Origin: Hydrangea macrophylla
Lineage: Eukaryota > Streptophyta > Magnoliopsida > Cornales > Hydrangeaceae
Reading direction: 5' to 3'
Assembly (NCBI GenBank): GCA_033977485.1
Contig: CM066991.1
Span: forward strand, 58,275,350 to 58,339,349
Length of the DNA: 64,000 nucleotides
Below, in pieces: positions 24,035-36,377 of the stretch. Positions within the stretch are counted from its first letter, which is position 1, and the number at the start of each line of letters is the position of its first letter. A program made the position numbers and the translations under genes. Under the pieces are notes generated by a model. The model did no database searches, was not told the DNA's origin, and worked only from the letters and a program-made list of their open reading frames with translations.

Positions 24035-24276
24035 CACAACTTTCACATAACCTTGTTAAAGAGATGTGTCTATCTCTCTCTCTTGTGATGTCACTAGACC
24101 CACAGTGACACGGGAGAGATAGACACATCTTTTAAGAGATTGTGTGAAAGTTATATAAAAATTGTGTCCCAAAAATTACCCTTTATATATATACAGAGAC
24201 ACATCTTTTAAGAGATTGTGTGAAAGTTATATAAAAATTGTGTCCCAAAAATTACCCTTTATATATATACAGAGCC
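24035..24276. mobile_element. Palindromic MITE (GTGTCTATCTCTC core) with 76-bp tandem duplication
   Basis: The left arm ACTTTCACA...GATGTGTCTATCTCTCTC and the right arm GAGAGATAGACACATCTTTT...TGTGAAAGT are inverted copies around a short centre. The right arm is then duplicated: 24,121-24,196 repeats at 24,197-24,272 with a period of 76. It is one of at least four members of this family in the window. Confidence 0.75.
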
Positions 24277-24394
24277 CAGTCTGCAAATGTTATGCAACGA
24301 CTAAAGAGAGAGAGAGAGAGAGAGTACAACGGTAATCAAACTATGAAGGAGCCATTCAATTCAAGCACGTGTGAGCTCATTTAGAGAGAAGATA

Positions 24395-25172
24395 GAGATT
24401 ATACGGACCTCTTTTGCATTTTTGAGAAATTACACGGACCTCCCTTTTCGGTAACGGCCGGATAACGTTCATGATGGAATAAATGATAAACTAAACTGCC
24501 CTACGTTAAATTATTCAAATCTCTCTCGTATTTTGAAAAATTACACAGATTTCCCTTATCAGCCACAAACTCTAATTAGATTTATAGTTTGTGCAAATGC
24601 ATTATTATATCCTCAAATACCTTATCCCTGAAACTCTAATTAGATTTATAGTTTGTGCAAATGCATTACTATATCCTCAAATAAAACTTGCTTTTGCAAT
24701 GAGAAATGGTTTGGGTTAAACTTTCAAACCACTAAAAAGTGTATTTTTCAATTTCTTCAAATTCCTTTCAGTTCTAAGAACTGCAGTTTCTTCAAAATTT
24801 TCAATTTCGTTATTTAAAATTTTTGGGCTTGGTATTTTTATTTCTTCTTTTCAGTTTGTCCTGTACATGGAATAAATATGACGGATATGATAGGTCAAAA
24901 AAGATTCTAGGCAATCTTCAATTTGGTTTGTTGAACAGAATTTTCTGTGCTTCATAACAAATGAAGGAACTATGAAAAATGGTAAGGGCAATATAGTTTT
25001 TTTTTTTTAAATAAGAGCGATGATTCTAAATTTTAGAAAAAATTAATTTTTGTTGAGAGACGGAACAAGGGACGAAGAAGAAAAGAGAAATTTTTTTTTA
25101 ACAAAAAATCATTTTTGTAATGTGAGAGATTTGTGTAATTAGACCGTACCTCAAGGGAGGTTTGTGTAATTA
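24395..25172. mobile_element. Relative of the foldback family
   Basis: The left end has TTACACGGACCTCCC repeats (24,395-24,450). The right end reads GTGTAATTAGACCGTACCTC and GGGAGGTTTGTGTAATTA (25,132-25,172), the inverted counterpart. The same end wording marks the large foldback at 12,129-13,265. A 64-bp tandem duplication (AAACTCTAATTAGATTTATA onward, at 24,567 and 24,631) lies inside. No protein is encoded. Confidence 0.55.
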
Positions 25173-25372
25173 TCCATATTTTTTAGTAAGATATACAAGG
25201 GTATTTTGGACATTAGGTAATTGAAAATTGCTTACATTATCAATTTCCGTCAGGGGGTAGACAGTCCACTTATAGAGGAAAATTGAGTGTAACTCAACCT
25301 TGAATCTCAAAAGTGGTCGATGTTATTTTTCAAAATACAGGGGAGATCAATCTAGGTCCGTAAAATTTGGCT

Positions 25373-25541
25373 AACTTTTGGGGCACATAAGAATCTAACA
25401 TAAACAAGATACATAAACTTTATGTGTCTATCTCTCTCCTCTGTAGACCCCACAGTGTCAGTGGACCCCATCAAGAGAGAGATAGACACATTGTGGTTTA
25501 TGTATCTTGTTTATATGAGATTCTTATGTGCCCCAAGAGTT
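25373..25541. mobile_element. Palindromic MITE, well preserved
   Basis: The left arm 25,373-25,438 and the right arm 25,475-25,541 are near-perfect reverse complements, starting AACTTTTGGGGCACATAAG and ending in GTGTCTATCTCTCTC. The arms are about 66 bp around a 36-bp centre. It belongs to the same family as the copies at 24.0, 34.5 and 34.9 kb. Confidence 0.85.
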
Positions 25542-25559
25542 ATCCTTGAAATTTACCCT

Positions 25560-26640
25560 TTCTTGAGGTGGATTGAACTTTAACTTGGCTTGGGATATCT
25601 TCAATGATGAATCAACAAAAACTATTCTGACTATTGACATATGCCATCGGTTAGGAAAGAAGATATGCCGATTTCAAAATTGGTATCTTCTCTGTTAAAT
25701 CAACTTACCTTACTGAACAAGGTACCCCGGAAGAGGTTATGGAATGCAAAGATTCATGAGCGTCATAAAATTTTCCTTGGGAAAATTGCATCAAATGCGA
25801 TTCCAACAAATGCCTTTCTTGCCTTTCAGTGTATCATCGGTAGCACTTCATGTACTCTCTGCGACAACCCAATGGAATCCTTAGAGCACATGTTTAAGGG
25901 TAAGGCTGTTTCGAAATTTTTCTGGAGAACCTCTAGATAGCCCATTCATCCTTTGGTTCTCTGTCATAAAGGTAGTGGAAGTTGGCCAAAAGTGATCCTC
26001 AATCCCAATCAGCTCCTTGGAATTGAACCAGAAGAGACTTGAGGGGAAATTCAGAATTGATTCCCTGGCCGGTGACCATTGGAAAGCTCACAGAAACCGA
26101 TCAAAGCCTGATACTTTCCATGAAGAAACCTGGACACCTCCTCCTCTAGGAAATTACAAGGCCAACTTTGATGCGGCAATTGGATCTTGCTCAACTGCAC
26201 TTATTATGATTGTGAGGGATGATAAAACCAAGGTGCTTCATGCTAGGGCCTAGAAGGATGTAGTGCTAGAGACCGAGGCTAAAATAGCTTTCTGCAATTT
26301 TGGAAGCTGCCCAAATTGGTCTTCACAGGATTATTTTCGAAGACGACTCACTGTAGGTGTGCTCTTCCTGTCAGAATTGGTGCTTAACTCGAGTTGGGTA
26401 TTGATACTTCGGTCCGAAAGAGTAAAAACCTTGTGACCTAAGGGTTTTTTTTTTTTTCGAATGTGTTTTAAGTTCCTAACTGTGCTAATTATGTAGCGTA
26501 CAATCTTGCGGTTGGATAGCTAATTCTAAGTTTTGGGCTCAATCCCCGTTGATGCTATCCCCCTCAGTTTTGGAGGCGGGCCATCAAGGGGGACAAGTGG
26601 ATTTTTTGGTTTCTTAATTAATTGCCCTGAAAAGCGAAAA
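25560..26640 (+). pseudogene. Decayed LINE: zf-RVT and RNase H part
   Basis: The frame at 25,641-25,940 resembles the zinc-binding C-terminal region of plant LINE reverse transcriptases: the order WNAKIHERHKIFLGKIASNA, then CTLCDNPMESLEHMF matches the zf-RVT pattern with a Cys-X2-Cys and a following His. The frame at 26,017-26,253 contains WTPPPLGNYKANFDAAIGS, like the start of the RNase H domain that follows it in some plant L1 elements. Frame changes and stops separate them. The reverse transcriptase core is absent, and the region ends at an (AT)n tract (26,641-26,662). It is non-functional. Confidence 0.7.
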
Positions 26641-27144
26641 TATATATATATATATATATACATTGCTTTAAAATAATAGAGCCATCCTCATAACCAAGAC
26701 ACGGGAGTCCATACAAATCATACATACTTATCATCTCTTCTATTATCTTTCAACTCCAAAGAGGCTTTTGCCTATTTACATTGCAGATAGAGGAACTCAA
26801 CACAGGGACATTTATATGTTGAATTTGCACATAAAAGAGGTGAAAGAAACAGTCAATAAACCGAATTAGAAAGGCAAAAAAACTTTAAAAGCCGAGGGAT
26901 AAAAAAAAAAAAAGCAGTCCATCTGTTTTTATTAGCCTATGAAATTAGGAGGGGGCTTTCCATCCCTACCTATATTATTACACTCTAAGGAGAGGCAAGG
27001 CACAGTCAAATTTGATTTGTGTATGCAAAATTTTATCAGCAAAACTCATGCCCAGTGTTTCAAAACATCACAAACTATTATACTAACCTAGGAACAAACC
27101 AAGGAGGAAAAAGCTTTTAGAAAAACAAATATGAAAATATTAAA
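26641..27144 (-). other. ECT2-like gene 3' flank
   Basis: This AT-rich segment follows the stop codon of the YTH gene and probably contains its 3' untranslated region. A minus-strand AATAAA occurs at 26,928-26,933 and is a plausible polyadenylation signal. No other feature was seen. Confidence 0.4.
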
Positions 27145-30100
27145 TCAGCAACCATTTGCAACCCCGTTTGAAACAACTCTTTTTCCCGACATTAAAACTG
27201 GCTTATTAGAATCTTTGGAAGCATCCTCAGCTGTTGCAACATGTCCACTTTCCTCTAAAGACGGCAAAACTGCAACACTAGAAGTCTTAACAGTTTCGGT
27301 AGTTGCAGTAATAGGGTCTTCAATCAAGCCTTCTGAAGCAATTTCTACAGATTTCTGCAACCCCTCTTCTACTATCAAGCCATCTTTGTCTTTAGCATCT
27401 GAAATAACAGCATTGACAGGCCTTGTATTACTTACCTGTTTTAAAGATAGAATCTATTGTAAGCTAAGATCTGTGCATCAATTCAACTAAGGCTCTGACC
27501 CCAAGAAAAAAAAAAACATTGCACCCAAGGCTCCATCACGTTTGTGGAGGCAAAGAATAAAATGAGAGAGAGAGAGAGAGAAGAAGAAGAAGAAGAAGAA
27601 GAAGAAGAAGAACCAAACCAAACCAAGTCTTGTGTCCCAAGCAATTGTGGTCGGCTGTATGAATCCTTTTTCTCCATTCTAAGACGAAGAAGAAGACACG
27701 AAGAAAATATATATATACTATATATATCCCTGTGTTTTCATCCTTGCTTAATTTATTTTCATCTTATTTTCTTTTCCTTCTTATTTCCCTCACTGTTTTC
27801 CTTATTAACTAAACAAATAAAGTACTGCCAAGAAATTGAAGTTACATGGAAAACAAAGAAGCACAACTTGCCTGCTGCTTATTGAACTGCTGTTGCTTAG
27901 ACTTGTGCTGTTGCATAATCTTCTGGCGATCCTCATAAAACTGAAAATCATCCAGGATGCAAGTTTTGCTTGAATGGTCTTTGAAAATCTTAAGAATTTG
28001 AGTACCCTGCTCAAATTTAACCTGTAGCGGCCCAAAACCAACAATTATTCCACAAACAACAAAATTATCAACCAAGCACAAAGAAAGAGGCAACGCAGAA
28101 CAGAAAATAAACAGGTGCACACACACACCTCCTGAGTGTCCCTGCTATTAGTTACAGGTTTGTTTTCGTTGTTTTCAAGAGTAATGTGCTTCAACAAATT
28201 GTTTGGTACATCCTTCACAATATGCCACTTAACAGGAAAGTAACCAGTCCACTTATCCTGTTGCCAGTATTCCAAGCTTTTGTCGAAATCAACACGACCA
28301 ACCATCTCAGCCACACCAACAAACTGGCCACTGGCATTCACCTGGAAAAATAGAATAAAAGAACCAAGTTTGACCAATAGGAAGTCAACCCAACTTGTAA
28401 AAAGGGAAGCAAAAACTAAGGGTCTGTTTGGGGATTCTTAAAATAGCATCATGTTGTGTTTAATGAGAGATGTTCGTGAGAAAAAGAACGAGATCTAAGA
28501 GTGATATTGACTGGACATGGACTCTATGCAAGAAATGCAAATCCCTAGCATTTGGAGAAATTATTAAATGGTCTTGGATCAGCACGTCATCCGTACCAAT
28601 AGAAGATAGCTATGTGTGTCATAAACTAAATAATTGCTTGATTAGCACAAGCACCAAAAAACTTAGCACAGTCAACGAAATCACAAAGCTGTCGTGTTTT
28701 TTGTACACATAGCTATCTCCTATTGGTCCGGACCACCACAAGTTATGGTGGTCGAGGACCACAATAATTTCTCAAAAACACTTAAGAGTATATAGAACAG
28801 GTTCACCAGTCTTCCAAGCAGGCCCCAATACTCACCGAGAATAAAAGAAACACAGAACGACCTCCAGCAGTCTGAGCTTCCTGATACGCTGAATCCAGCT
28901 TCTTATTGCCGTTTGGTGTGCTGGCCCACACACTATATTTAATACTTTTATGAACATCATCCTCACTGTAGGATTTAATGATGAAGAACTTAGCATCCGA
29001 ATAAGTCTCCGGGAAATTGATTTTATTATACTGTTCCTTGTCTGGAATAAGAGGCAAGCTATCCTCAATATTATCACTTTTTTGGTCCTTTAAAGTCTTG
29101 GTTCTAGGTCCTCTATTCAATTCATTCAATCCATAGACGTTTTCATTGCTAAAGGAACCGTTGCCACGACCTCTGGGTTTGTACTTACTATCAACAGCCA
29201 ATAGCCCATGGCCGTTGATCCTGGCATTGTAACTGTTGTATCCAAATCCTGTACCAGATCTGAATGGGTTAGCATACTGGCCATACATCTTGTTGTTGGG
29301 GTACATAGTATTCATGAATCCAACTTGGCCTACCCCAGCAGTGGATCTGGGGTGCTGCAAGCCCTGTAATGTTTAATAAAAGAATCCCATTACCCGTTAG
29401 AATATCAGAAGGAACATATGTCTACCAATTCGTATTCTATTACAACTAGAATGAATAAATTGGTAACAAAGGACATTCTCATAACAAACGCTAAAAGGAC
29501 AAGTTAACAACGCGAAAGAGTTGTTAAGCTGTCTTTGGACTCCTCTAAGGGTATAGCTGAAATTTTCTATTCTAAAAGAACTGTCCAAAAGACCAAAAGA
29601 AAAGCACAAAAGGAGCATTTTTCATAAAAATTGGCATTAAAAAAACTAGTTGCTCTTCAGAAGATTGCAGATAGGTACCACAGTATAGTAAAATTGATAT
29701 TTACATACCATTAGATGTGAAAAGCGACTAACATTCTGATTCCTCCCGGCAGGGAAATTACTGCCATGAGAAACTGGTGCATTTTTGGGCTTCCCATCGT
29801 AGTATAAAGATGCATCTAACCATGGATTTGGCAATGGAATACCATCAAAGCTGAATCTTGGGTCCTGATAACCCAAAGAAGTAATACCTCTGGCAGTTGT
29901 ACCTCTTCCAAGGGAAGCATTTGAGCTTAAAGATGAATTTTGGTAACTGGGTCTACGTGATTTGGAAGTTCCATTGGCACTTCCCATATTTGCTTGAGGC
30001 TCCACAGGAAAAGGCACTTGGTCAGCTGCAATAGGAGTTGAAACCCCTGCTTTTGGAGCGTTCATTTGATTGGGAGGGTAAGATTGACCAGTTGTAGTAG

Positions 30101-33100
30101 AAGGCTGGAAATACGGAGTAGAGTACTGGTAATGCTGTGGTCCATACAGCTGAGAGTCGTGTGCCATAGAAGGAACTGGAGAACCTGGTGGGGGATAGGA
30201 ACCATATGGTGCATAACTATACCCGTGTTGATACACGAGGGATCCATTATCACCATAAACACCCTGTAGTTCAACAAGAATCCAAAAAAACAATTTTCAA
30301 CACACAGGTAAATTACTTGCCACTTGTGATCACAGGACTTACCTGAGACCATAGCGCAAAAACGGAACAAAGATTGTAATACTTCAATATAAAGTTGGCT
30401 TCCTAATAATACTAACCCTGGACATAACATAGTGCCATATATGATTATATTTTTTTAATACTTACTTGCTTTATATTAATTATTGCCACAAATTTCACTC
30501 TTGCACAATTTTCTGCAAAACCAATATGTACATCTATTTCAAACATTTTGATTCTTCCACTACATATCCAGAAAAACCTGAGTGCCATTTGATTATAACA
30601 AAAATGATCTAAAGGGCACATGCATGGTGCTGTTGGAAGTCCAATAAAAGAAGATTTTAACAACTTTATCTTTCATAATACTGTGTTTTACACATCTAAG
30701 TGCTTGTTAAGAACCAGTAATAGTCTGCAACTTCGAAAATTACCATGAGTGAGTTAGGGGTGAAAATCAAGCCCTACGAAGAAACAACCAAACTATTTAA
30801 ATGTTGTTTATTTTTTCCAAAAGACTCCCTAAAAATAGACAATATTACACTTATAAACGAAAGTAAGGATAAAGTGCTATAACTGTCATATAGGAGGAGG
30901 TAACTTGGTCAGTGGCAGCAATTTTTACAAGCACACTCCTCAATGGTAAACATGTCACAAGTACCAATGTAAAGGAACACATGAAACATATGATAAGCAA
31001 GCTAGATTTTATTTAACAAAGAAAGTAAATAATCCTGAAGGCAAACCTAGTGCACAGGGCTCCCAGGTCCCTCCACTACGAGATCTGGGAGGACTAAAAA
31101 ACTCATAAAAAAACATTTAAAGACACTTCCTGCAGTAAAAACCAGTCGTTTAACAACTTTTGTTTAGGAGTTCAACTGGACAAATGTTTCTGCGCCAAAT
31201 ACTTCTTAATCTCAATCAAATCAACTCCTACCCGTTAGAGAAAAGTAAACTAGACCTCAAGTTTCATATCAGTGAAGCATGATAGTTGCAGATATTCGGG
31301 TATGGCAATTGGTGTGAAGATGTGTTTCGCTGTGGATATGATTTAAAATCTTAGTTGGAAGCAACAAAATGGAATTTGAAGAACATACTTTAACCGCATG
31401 GTTATGCATTTCTAATGATGTAATCAACATACGACAATCACAAACTATTGGTTTTCAATGTATAATGCAATAAAATGAGTTCACCCAAATATTTCAACTC
31501 CTTTGGATTTATTGTTGTCTTCATCTTTTTGATGCTCTTATTCAGTATGATATCAATTTTTTTAGGTAACTTTTTGAAAACCATTTTTTCAGTATGTAAA
31601 ACGAATTTTGTAGGAGAGCGAGCATCCACACAATGGTAAGATTGCTAAATTGTGACCTTAAGCCTGGAGGTCACGAGTTCGAATCGCATAAACCACCTCT
31701 CCGCATGCTAGGGTAAGGCTACCCAGACCCCGTAGTGGTGGGAGCCTTGTACAATGGTTATACCCTGGTTAAAACGAACTTTGTAGTAATTGGAAGGGTG
31801 TGTAGCATGTCTTTTCATTTTTTTAGTGGTACGTCCTTAAATTTCTGCAAATCTTGAATTGGTGACATGAGAATCAATCTTCTCATCATGTCATTGGATA
31901 AGCTTTCCATGAGTTTGGTTGTGTTGTCTCGCACAGTGTTGATGAGCATGCTGAAGAAAAATACCCCCACACATTGTGTCTTGAATCTTGATTGCTTTGA
32001 TAATTGGTACCAAAATTGGTGTAGCTTGATTCAGAGAATCAAAAGGCTACAAGGGTAGTGTACTAAAGAGTACGTGGGTCAATGCCAAAAACTCGCAAAT
32101 ATGCTTTACAGCAAAGTATTGCAATTTGCACCTAATAATGTGCATACTACAAGCTAACTAAAAAAAGAGAGAGAGGAAGTAAAAAGGGTAAAAATTACTA
32201 AGCTCACTTGATGTTTTCTAATATATCACTCACTACTACGTATTTTATATACATTAGCTACCTGTCAACTTACTATTCTACCCTTTTGTGAAAGTTATCA
32301 TTTAGCTGAAATGTGAGTTGCACTAAACTATAGATACATTCACTTGATATACATATTGCGGTAAAAATACGAGGGCAATAATGACATTTGGACTTGAATA
32401 TTTGACGAGTTCATAAGATTCACATTTCATTGGTGGTTAACAAACTTCCCCAATTTTAGGTTTGACTGTGACATTTTTTAAAATAATAGGGTAGCAAGTG
32501 ATATACTGGAAAACGTCAAGGTAGTGGTATTAACCAACAAAAACACCTACGTATAAAATTTTACTTCTCCAAAAGTCTCATAAAAGCGATAGAATGACCC
32601 ACATAGGAAACAAAAGGAGGTTACAAACTTTCTATGTTATGACGTAAATTATGACACCTTTGGTGGTGATAAACACAGTAATCTGCTTTAAAATCAAATT
32701 GTGCAGACCTGCAACCAAGTGTTATCCTTATCTAGACACTAACCATTTACTGATGTAAAATCAAGATAAAGTACAATATCAATGTGTTAAACAACCGGAA
32801 CTCAGTCAAGACACCACTACTAGGCAAAAACCTCTCGAATTTGCATCCAAAATGAAAAAAGAAAATCCATGTTCACATAGATATGTCAAAGACAACCAGA
32901 ACTTGAAGAGACCACTCAGACCAGTACAAGCCATTGAGATTCACTTGCATCCAAAAGAAAAAAGAAAAAGGAAATCCACAAAAAAACTATATAAGCCCGA
33001 ATATCTGAGAGGTAGGTACAGATTAAAGGACGGACCTCAACTCCATCAGGATATAAATATCTATAGTCATCCAAATTGCCGACTGACCCATCATAACCTA

Positions 33101-34164
33101 CAGAAGAGAAATCATCTATAGTAAGAACCATCAAAAAGGAAATTCCATATCAATTAACTGACTGTGCTGACAGTCTAGAGAGATATTTACCTTCACAGTA
33201 ATAAGCAGTAGGTGAATATCCATTAGGAAGGTAACCCATGGTTGGATCCATGATATCCTGCTGAAAAGGTGTTGTAGAACGCTCAAATGGCTTGTTCAGA
33301 CCATTTAGCAGAACATCGGAGTTAACTGGAGTGTACTGAACGGAATAATCAGTAGGCTATTAGTAGACAATTCACTAATATATACTAACAATTTAGTACA
33401 ATAATTGGCGCGGAAAATGAAAAACTAGAGCACAATGAACACAGTATTACCTTCTTTGTAGGCTCAGGTACTTCCAGGGTCTTGGACTGTGGGTCTAAAG
33501 ACAATTTCTGCAGTAAATCTGCAGTTTCTGTAATAGTAAAGTAAAGGCCAACAAAAGCATCTTCCTTTAAAACACCTAAACAATTGCTCCAAAATTATCT
33601 ACAGAAAAATCCCACCAACGAAAAGGAAGATAACTAACTTTTGACTTGACACTTTGTAGTTTGTCCATAGCCTAATGATCAAAACTATAAATCCATCATT
33701 AACTAGTACTCAAACACTAAGAAGATCCCAATATTCAAATATATAACATGAAGTTTCCCACATGAATAATACTAAAAATTCTCGAGTTGTTTCAAGTTCT
33801 CAGTCCAGATACAACACAACTATCTCCAAACCCATAAGCATCAAAACCATTACCTCAATAATAACTAATAAGGCGTAGATCAATATCACAGATGCATATA
33901 TATATATATATATATAAGTTACAAATAACATATACAAGCTATCAGATCTTTACATAAACCCTAAGAAAAACCTTTCAGCATGAAAAAAAAAAAAAAAGGG
34001 GGGGGGTGGAACAAAATTGGGAGAAAACACAATTGAAGAAATCCAACCACAAACAAACAGACAGATCTTCAAGAACTACGAATCTCCCAAAAAAAAAGGA
34101 AAAGAATACCCAGATGATGGAAGTGGAAAAGGATACGATCAGAGGGAGGAGCAACGGCCGCCAT
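27145..34164 (-). CDS. ECT2: YTH-domain m6A reader, ECT2 group
   Basis: Cytoplasmic YTHDF-type protein that binds N6-methyladenosine in mRNA; in Arabidopsis the ECT2/3/4 group acts in mRNA stability and organ growth. Coding exons on the minus strand are 34,110-34,164; 33,451-33,527; 33,191-33,335; 33,036-33,097; 29,709-30,263; 28,836-29,363; 28,129-28,341; 27,872-28,021; 27,145-27,435, giving 2,076 bases and 691 residues. The N-terminus [11 protein letters not shown] and [15 protein letters not shown] match the family. Residues about 45-420 are Tyr/Pro/Gly/Asn-rich and disordered. The YTH domain spans about 420-560, with [19 protein letters not shown] and cage tryptophans at 444, 500 and 505. 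The protein ends VANGC, as I recall Arabidopsis ECT2 does. Introns are GT-AG except the last, which has a GC donor. The frame is intact throughout. ECT2 rather than ECT3/4 is a best guess. Confidence 0.95.
27436..27871 (-). other. GC-AG intron of ECT2-like gene
   Basis: The exon ends CAGCAG and the intron starts GCAAGT, the consensus context for GC donors; it ends AAAACAG. No GT donor nearby keeps the frame: reading on gives nine codons and a stop. The intron contains a purine microsatellite ((GA)n then (GAA)n, 27,563-27,612). Confidence 0.85.
28545..28785. mobile_element. MITE in intron 6 of ECT2-like gene
   Basis: The left arm AGAAATTATTAAATGGTC...AGATAGCTATGTGTG and the right arm GTACACATAGCTATCT...GACCACAATAATTTCT are imperfect reverse complements of about 66 bp. 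It lies wholly within the intron between the 28,836-29,363 and 28,129-28,341 exons and has no coding capacity. The superfamily is unknown. Confidence 0.65.
30264..33035 (-). other. Large intron 4 of ECT2-like gene
   Basis: A 2.77-kb GT-AG intron, much the largest of the gene. Apart from an Au SINE at 31,614-31,769 it holds AT-rich sequence with no recognised gene. A tandem-looking stretch of TCCATGTTCACATAGATA-type wording near 32,850-32,990 was not resolved. Confidence 0.7.
31614..31769 (+). mobile_element. Au SINE, antisense in ECT2-like intron
   Basis: The tRNA-like head has ACAATGGTAAGATTGC as A box and GGTCACGAGTTCGAATC (31,669-31,685) as B box. The body AGGGTAAGGCTACCCAGACC and GTGGTGGGAGCCTTGTAC is characteristic of the Au SINE family found across angiosperms. 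Flanking TAAAACGAATTTTGTAG (31,597-31,613) and TAAAACGAACTTTGTAG (31,770-31,786) form a 17-bp target-site duplication with one mismatch, so the 156-bp element is complete. Confidence 0.92.
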
Positions 34165-34420
34165 AATCAGATCGAATAGGTAGAGGAGCGCTAATAAGTA
34201 TATAAGTGTATAGTTAAGCGAGAGCAAATTTTAAAAACAAGAGACCTAGAAGTTAAACAGTTCAGCGATTTTGGGGAAGGGTGGCCGCCAAGAATTCGGG
34301 GAGCTTCCAAGAGGAGAGAGAAAAACACTCGTACGTAGATTGCAGAGAGAGAGAGAGAGTGTGTGTGTGTGTGTGTGTGTTCCTTTCTATATATATGTGA
34401 AAAAGCGGTGATTCAAATAG
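34165..34420 (-). promoter_or_regulatory. 5' leader and proximal promoter of ECT2-like gene
   Basis: Upstream of the start codon lies an AT-rich leader with a (GA)n(GT)n microsatellite at about 34,346-34,380, read as (AC)n(TC)n on the minus strand. CT-rich tracts near the start site are common in plant promoters. A TATA-like CATATATATAG is visible at about 34,388-34,398 on the minus strand. The exact transcription start cannot be set. Confidence 0.4.
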
Positions 34421-34506
34421 CACCACGGCTCTGCCTCCAAAACCGGATATTTTTCGTATTGGAAAATTGGTTTGTGTACATCGCAGTGGTTTTAGACTTT
34501 AGGAGT

Positions 34507-34650
34507 AAAGATTGGGACACAATCTAAAAAATGTGTCTATATCTTTCCTGTGATGTCATTGAACCCTACAGAGACACAGGAGAGAGATAAACACATTTCT
34601 TGAGTTGTGTCCTAAAAATTATATATTTGGGTGTGTCCCAAGTATTACCC
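34507..34650. mobile_element. Palindromic MITE upstream of ECT2-like gene
   Basis: GGGACACAATCTAAAAAATG...GTGTCTATATCTTTCC and GGAGAGAGATAAACACATTTC...GTTGTGTCC are inverted arms around a short centre containing TGATGTCATTG. It is diverged but clearly the same family as 25,373-25,541. It lies about 350 bp upstream of the ECT2-like start codon. Confidence 0.65.
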
Positions 34651-34876
34651 TATGTATAGACTTGTACGAATGTAAACGGGTCGGTTATGAGCCGGATTGG
34701 TCAGATACAGATCTAGCTTCGGTAAACATATATTACTCCAATTATGTCCATATATTCGACGGATCTATAAACTTTGTCCCATATTCAAATTTGCTAATAT
34801 TCGGATATCTGGTCCGATCCGAATAGAAATCCTGCTTGTAAAAATACAATATTACTCATTTTCCACAAAATTTATA

Positions 34877-35030
34877 GAATAAAGATTAGGGCACAAACAA
34901 AATATACAAATACATAAATATGTCTATCTCTCATGATTGGATCCACTAACACGGTAAGTAAGGTACACAGAGAAGAAAGATATACACATTTATGTGTGTT
35001 GTGGATTTTGTTTGTGCCTGTAGAACGACC
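34877..35030. mobile_element. Palindromic MITE, second upstream copy
   Basis: Arms GGGCACAAACAAAATATAC...TATGTCTATCTCTC and AAGATATACACATTTATGTG...TTTTGTTTGTGCC are inverted repeats. It belongs to the same short-palindrome family, arranged almost next to the 34.5-kb copy. Confidence 0.65.
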
Positions 35031-36377
35031 CAAATTCACATAGCAAGACAAGTGTTATTTGCATTAGTACAATCCAATTTCAATTTAAATCCTGCAAAAA
35101 TTACCATAACATAACAAATCACAGCAATATTTTAGACCACAAGAAGGATCCAATACTTCCCCAATCTAACATAACAACACTATTACATAAAAGAAGTAAA
35201 TCACTCCATAAAAACAGACCATCAATCCAACATCACCATAAAATAACAAATCACAACATATCAGACAAAAAGACAAATTAGTCCAACTTCATAATCTGCC
35301 CCGTGTCAAATTCTTCACATTCAGTGCAACTCCAAGTCTCCAAGTAGGATCAAATGAAACCTACAAGAATATATACAATGCTAGTTAATGTAAATTGTTC
35401 AATTATATTATTAAAGGAAAAATAAATAGACATTAAACTTACATTCGAGCGTTGAAAAAACTCCAAGGCTTATCAAGTCATACTAAGATCAACTATGGAT
35501 TCTTTAGTATCTAAATTAGAAGAAACAAAATATCAATTACACAGAATAAGAGACAACAAGACAAATAGAATATTAATTTGCTTACTTCTTTTTCTTTTTT
35601 GATTCAATCCAATCATTAGTGGTGATCAAAGTGTAATACCCTATTATAACACCCGTGTACGTGTACGGGTTTATAGCAGTTCATTATATTTATCATGTAT
35701 GATAATGTGATGCGATGTGTATTATGTCACATGTGTGAGTGAGTTGTGACTCACGAATTAAATTGGGTGTCGGTGCAAGAGAACCTTCTGAGACTGTGTG
35801 AAATGGATGTTTTGATATTGTGAAGTCTCTCCGAGATTGAGACGTTCATTGTGGAATACCCCAAATGTTTATATGAAAATAAATGTTTACTTGTGTAGTT
35901 CAAACTCTGGATAGGCAAAGAATCAACTAAATAAAAAGGGAAAAAATTATCAAAGTTTGGATTTATCAATGAAATACTACCATGAGAAGATGAGGGGTAA
36001 ACAAAAAAGATGAGATGACAAATTTATTCACGACGAAAGCACATCGATTCAGAATATGGTTCAATCACCTACTGTCTGTTGAGTTTGTCCTCGTCAGATG
36101 AGTCAATAATGATCTCAAATGTGTAGGTTTAAGATGATAAATAAAGATTTGAAAAGTCTCCATAAGCATCCCATGAGCAATGCAAACAGGAGCTTTAAAC
36201 ACTATCACAACACAATGTTAAAGGTGGAAATATGAGAATGGTTCAAGACTAGGGGCAAAGGTGACTTCCCTCTTTTAACACAATCATTGTGTTTCTTCCA
36301 AATGGCCTGGAAGTGCAGAAAATCATGCTTTCAAAAGACTGCTAGGGCAGCACAAACCCCATCAGCTCCGTTCAAAT
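35031..36377. other. Spacer, no gene recognised
   Basis: AT-rich sequence. A palindromic CCCGTGTACGTGTACGGG lies at about 35,651-35,668. GACTAGGGGCAAAGG at about 36,250 echoes the AACTAGGGGCAAAC wording found upstream of the 3' non-coding arrays in Tat elements, so the last 100-200 bases may already belong to the element that follows. Confidence 0.4.

Noticed and set aside
35640..35680. Helitron 3' terminus at a CCCGTG...CACGGG-type hairpin
   Set aside because: The palindrome is present but no CTRR follows at the right distance on either strand.
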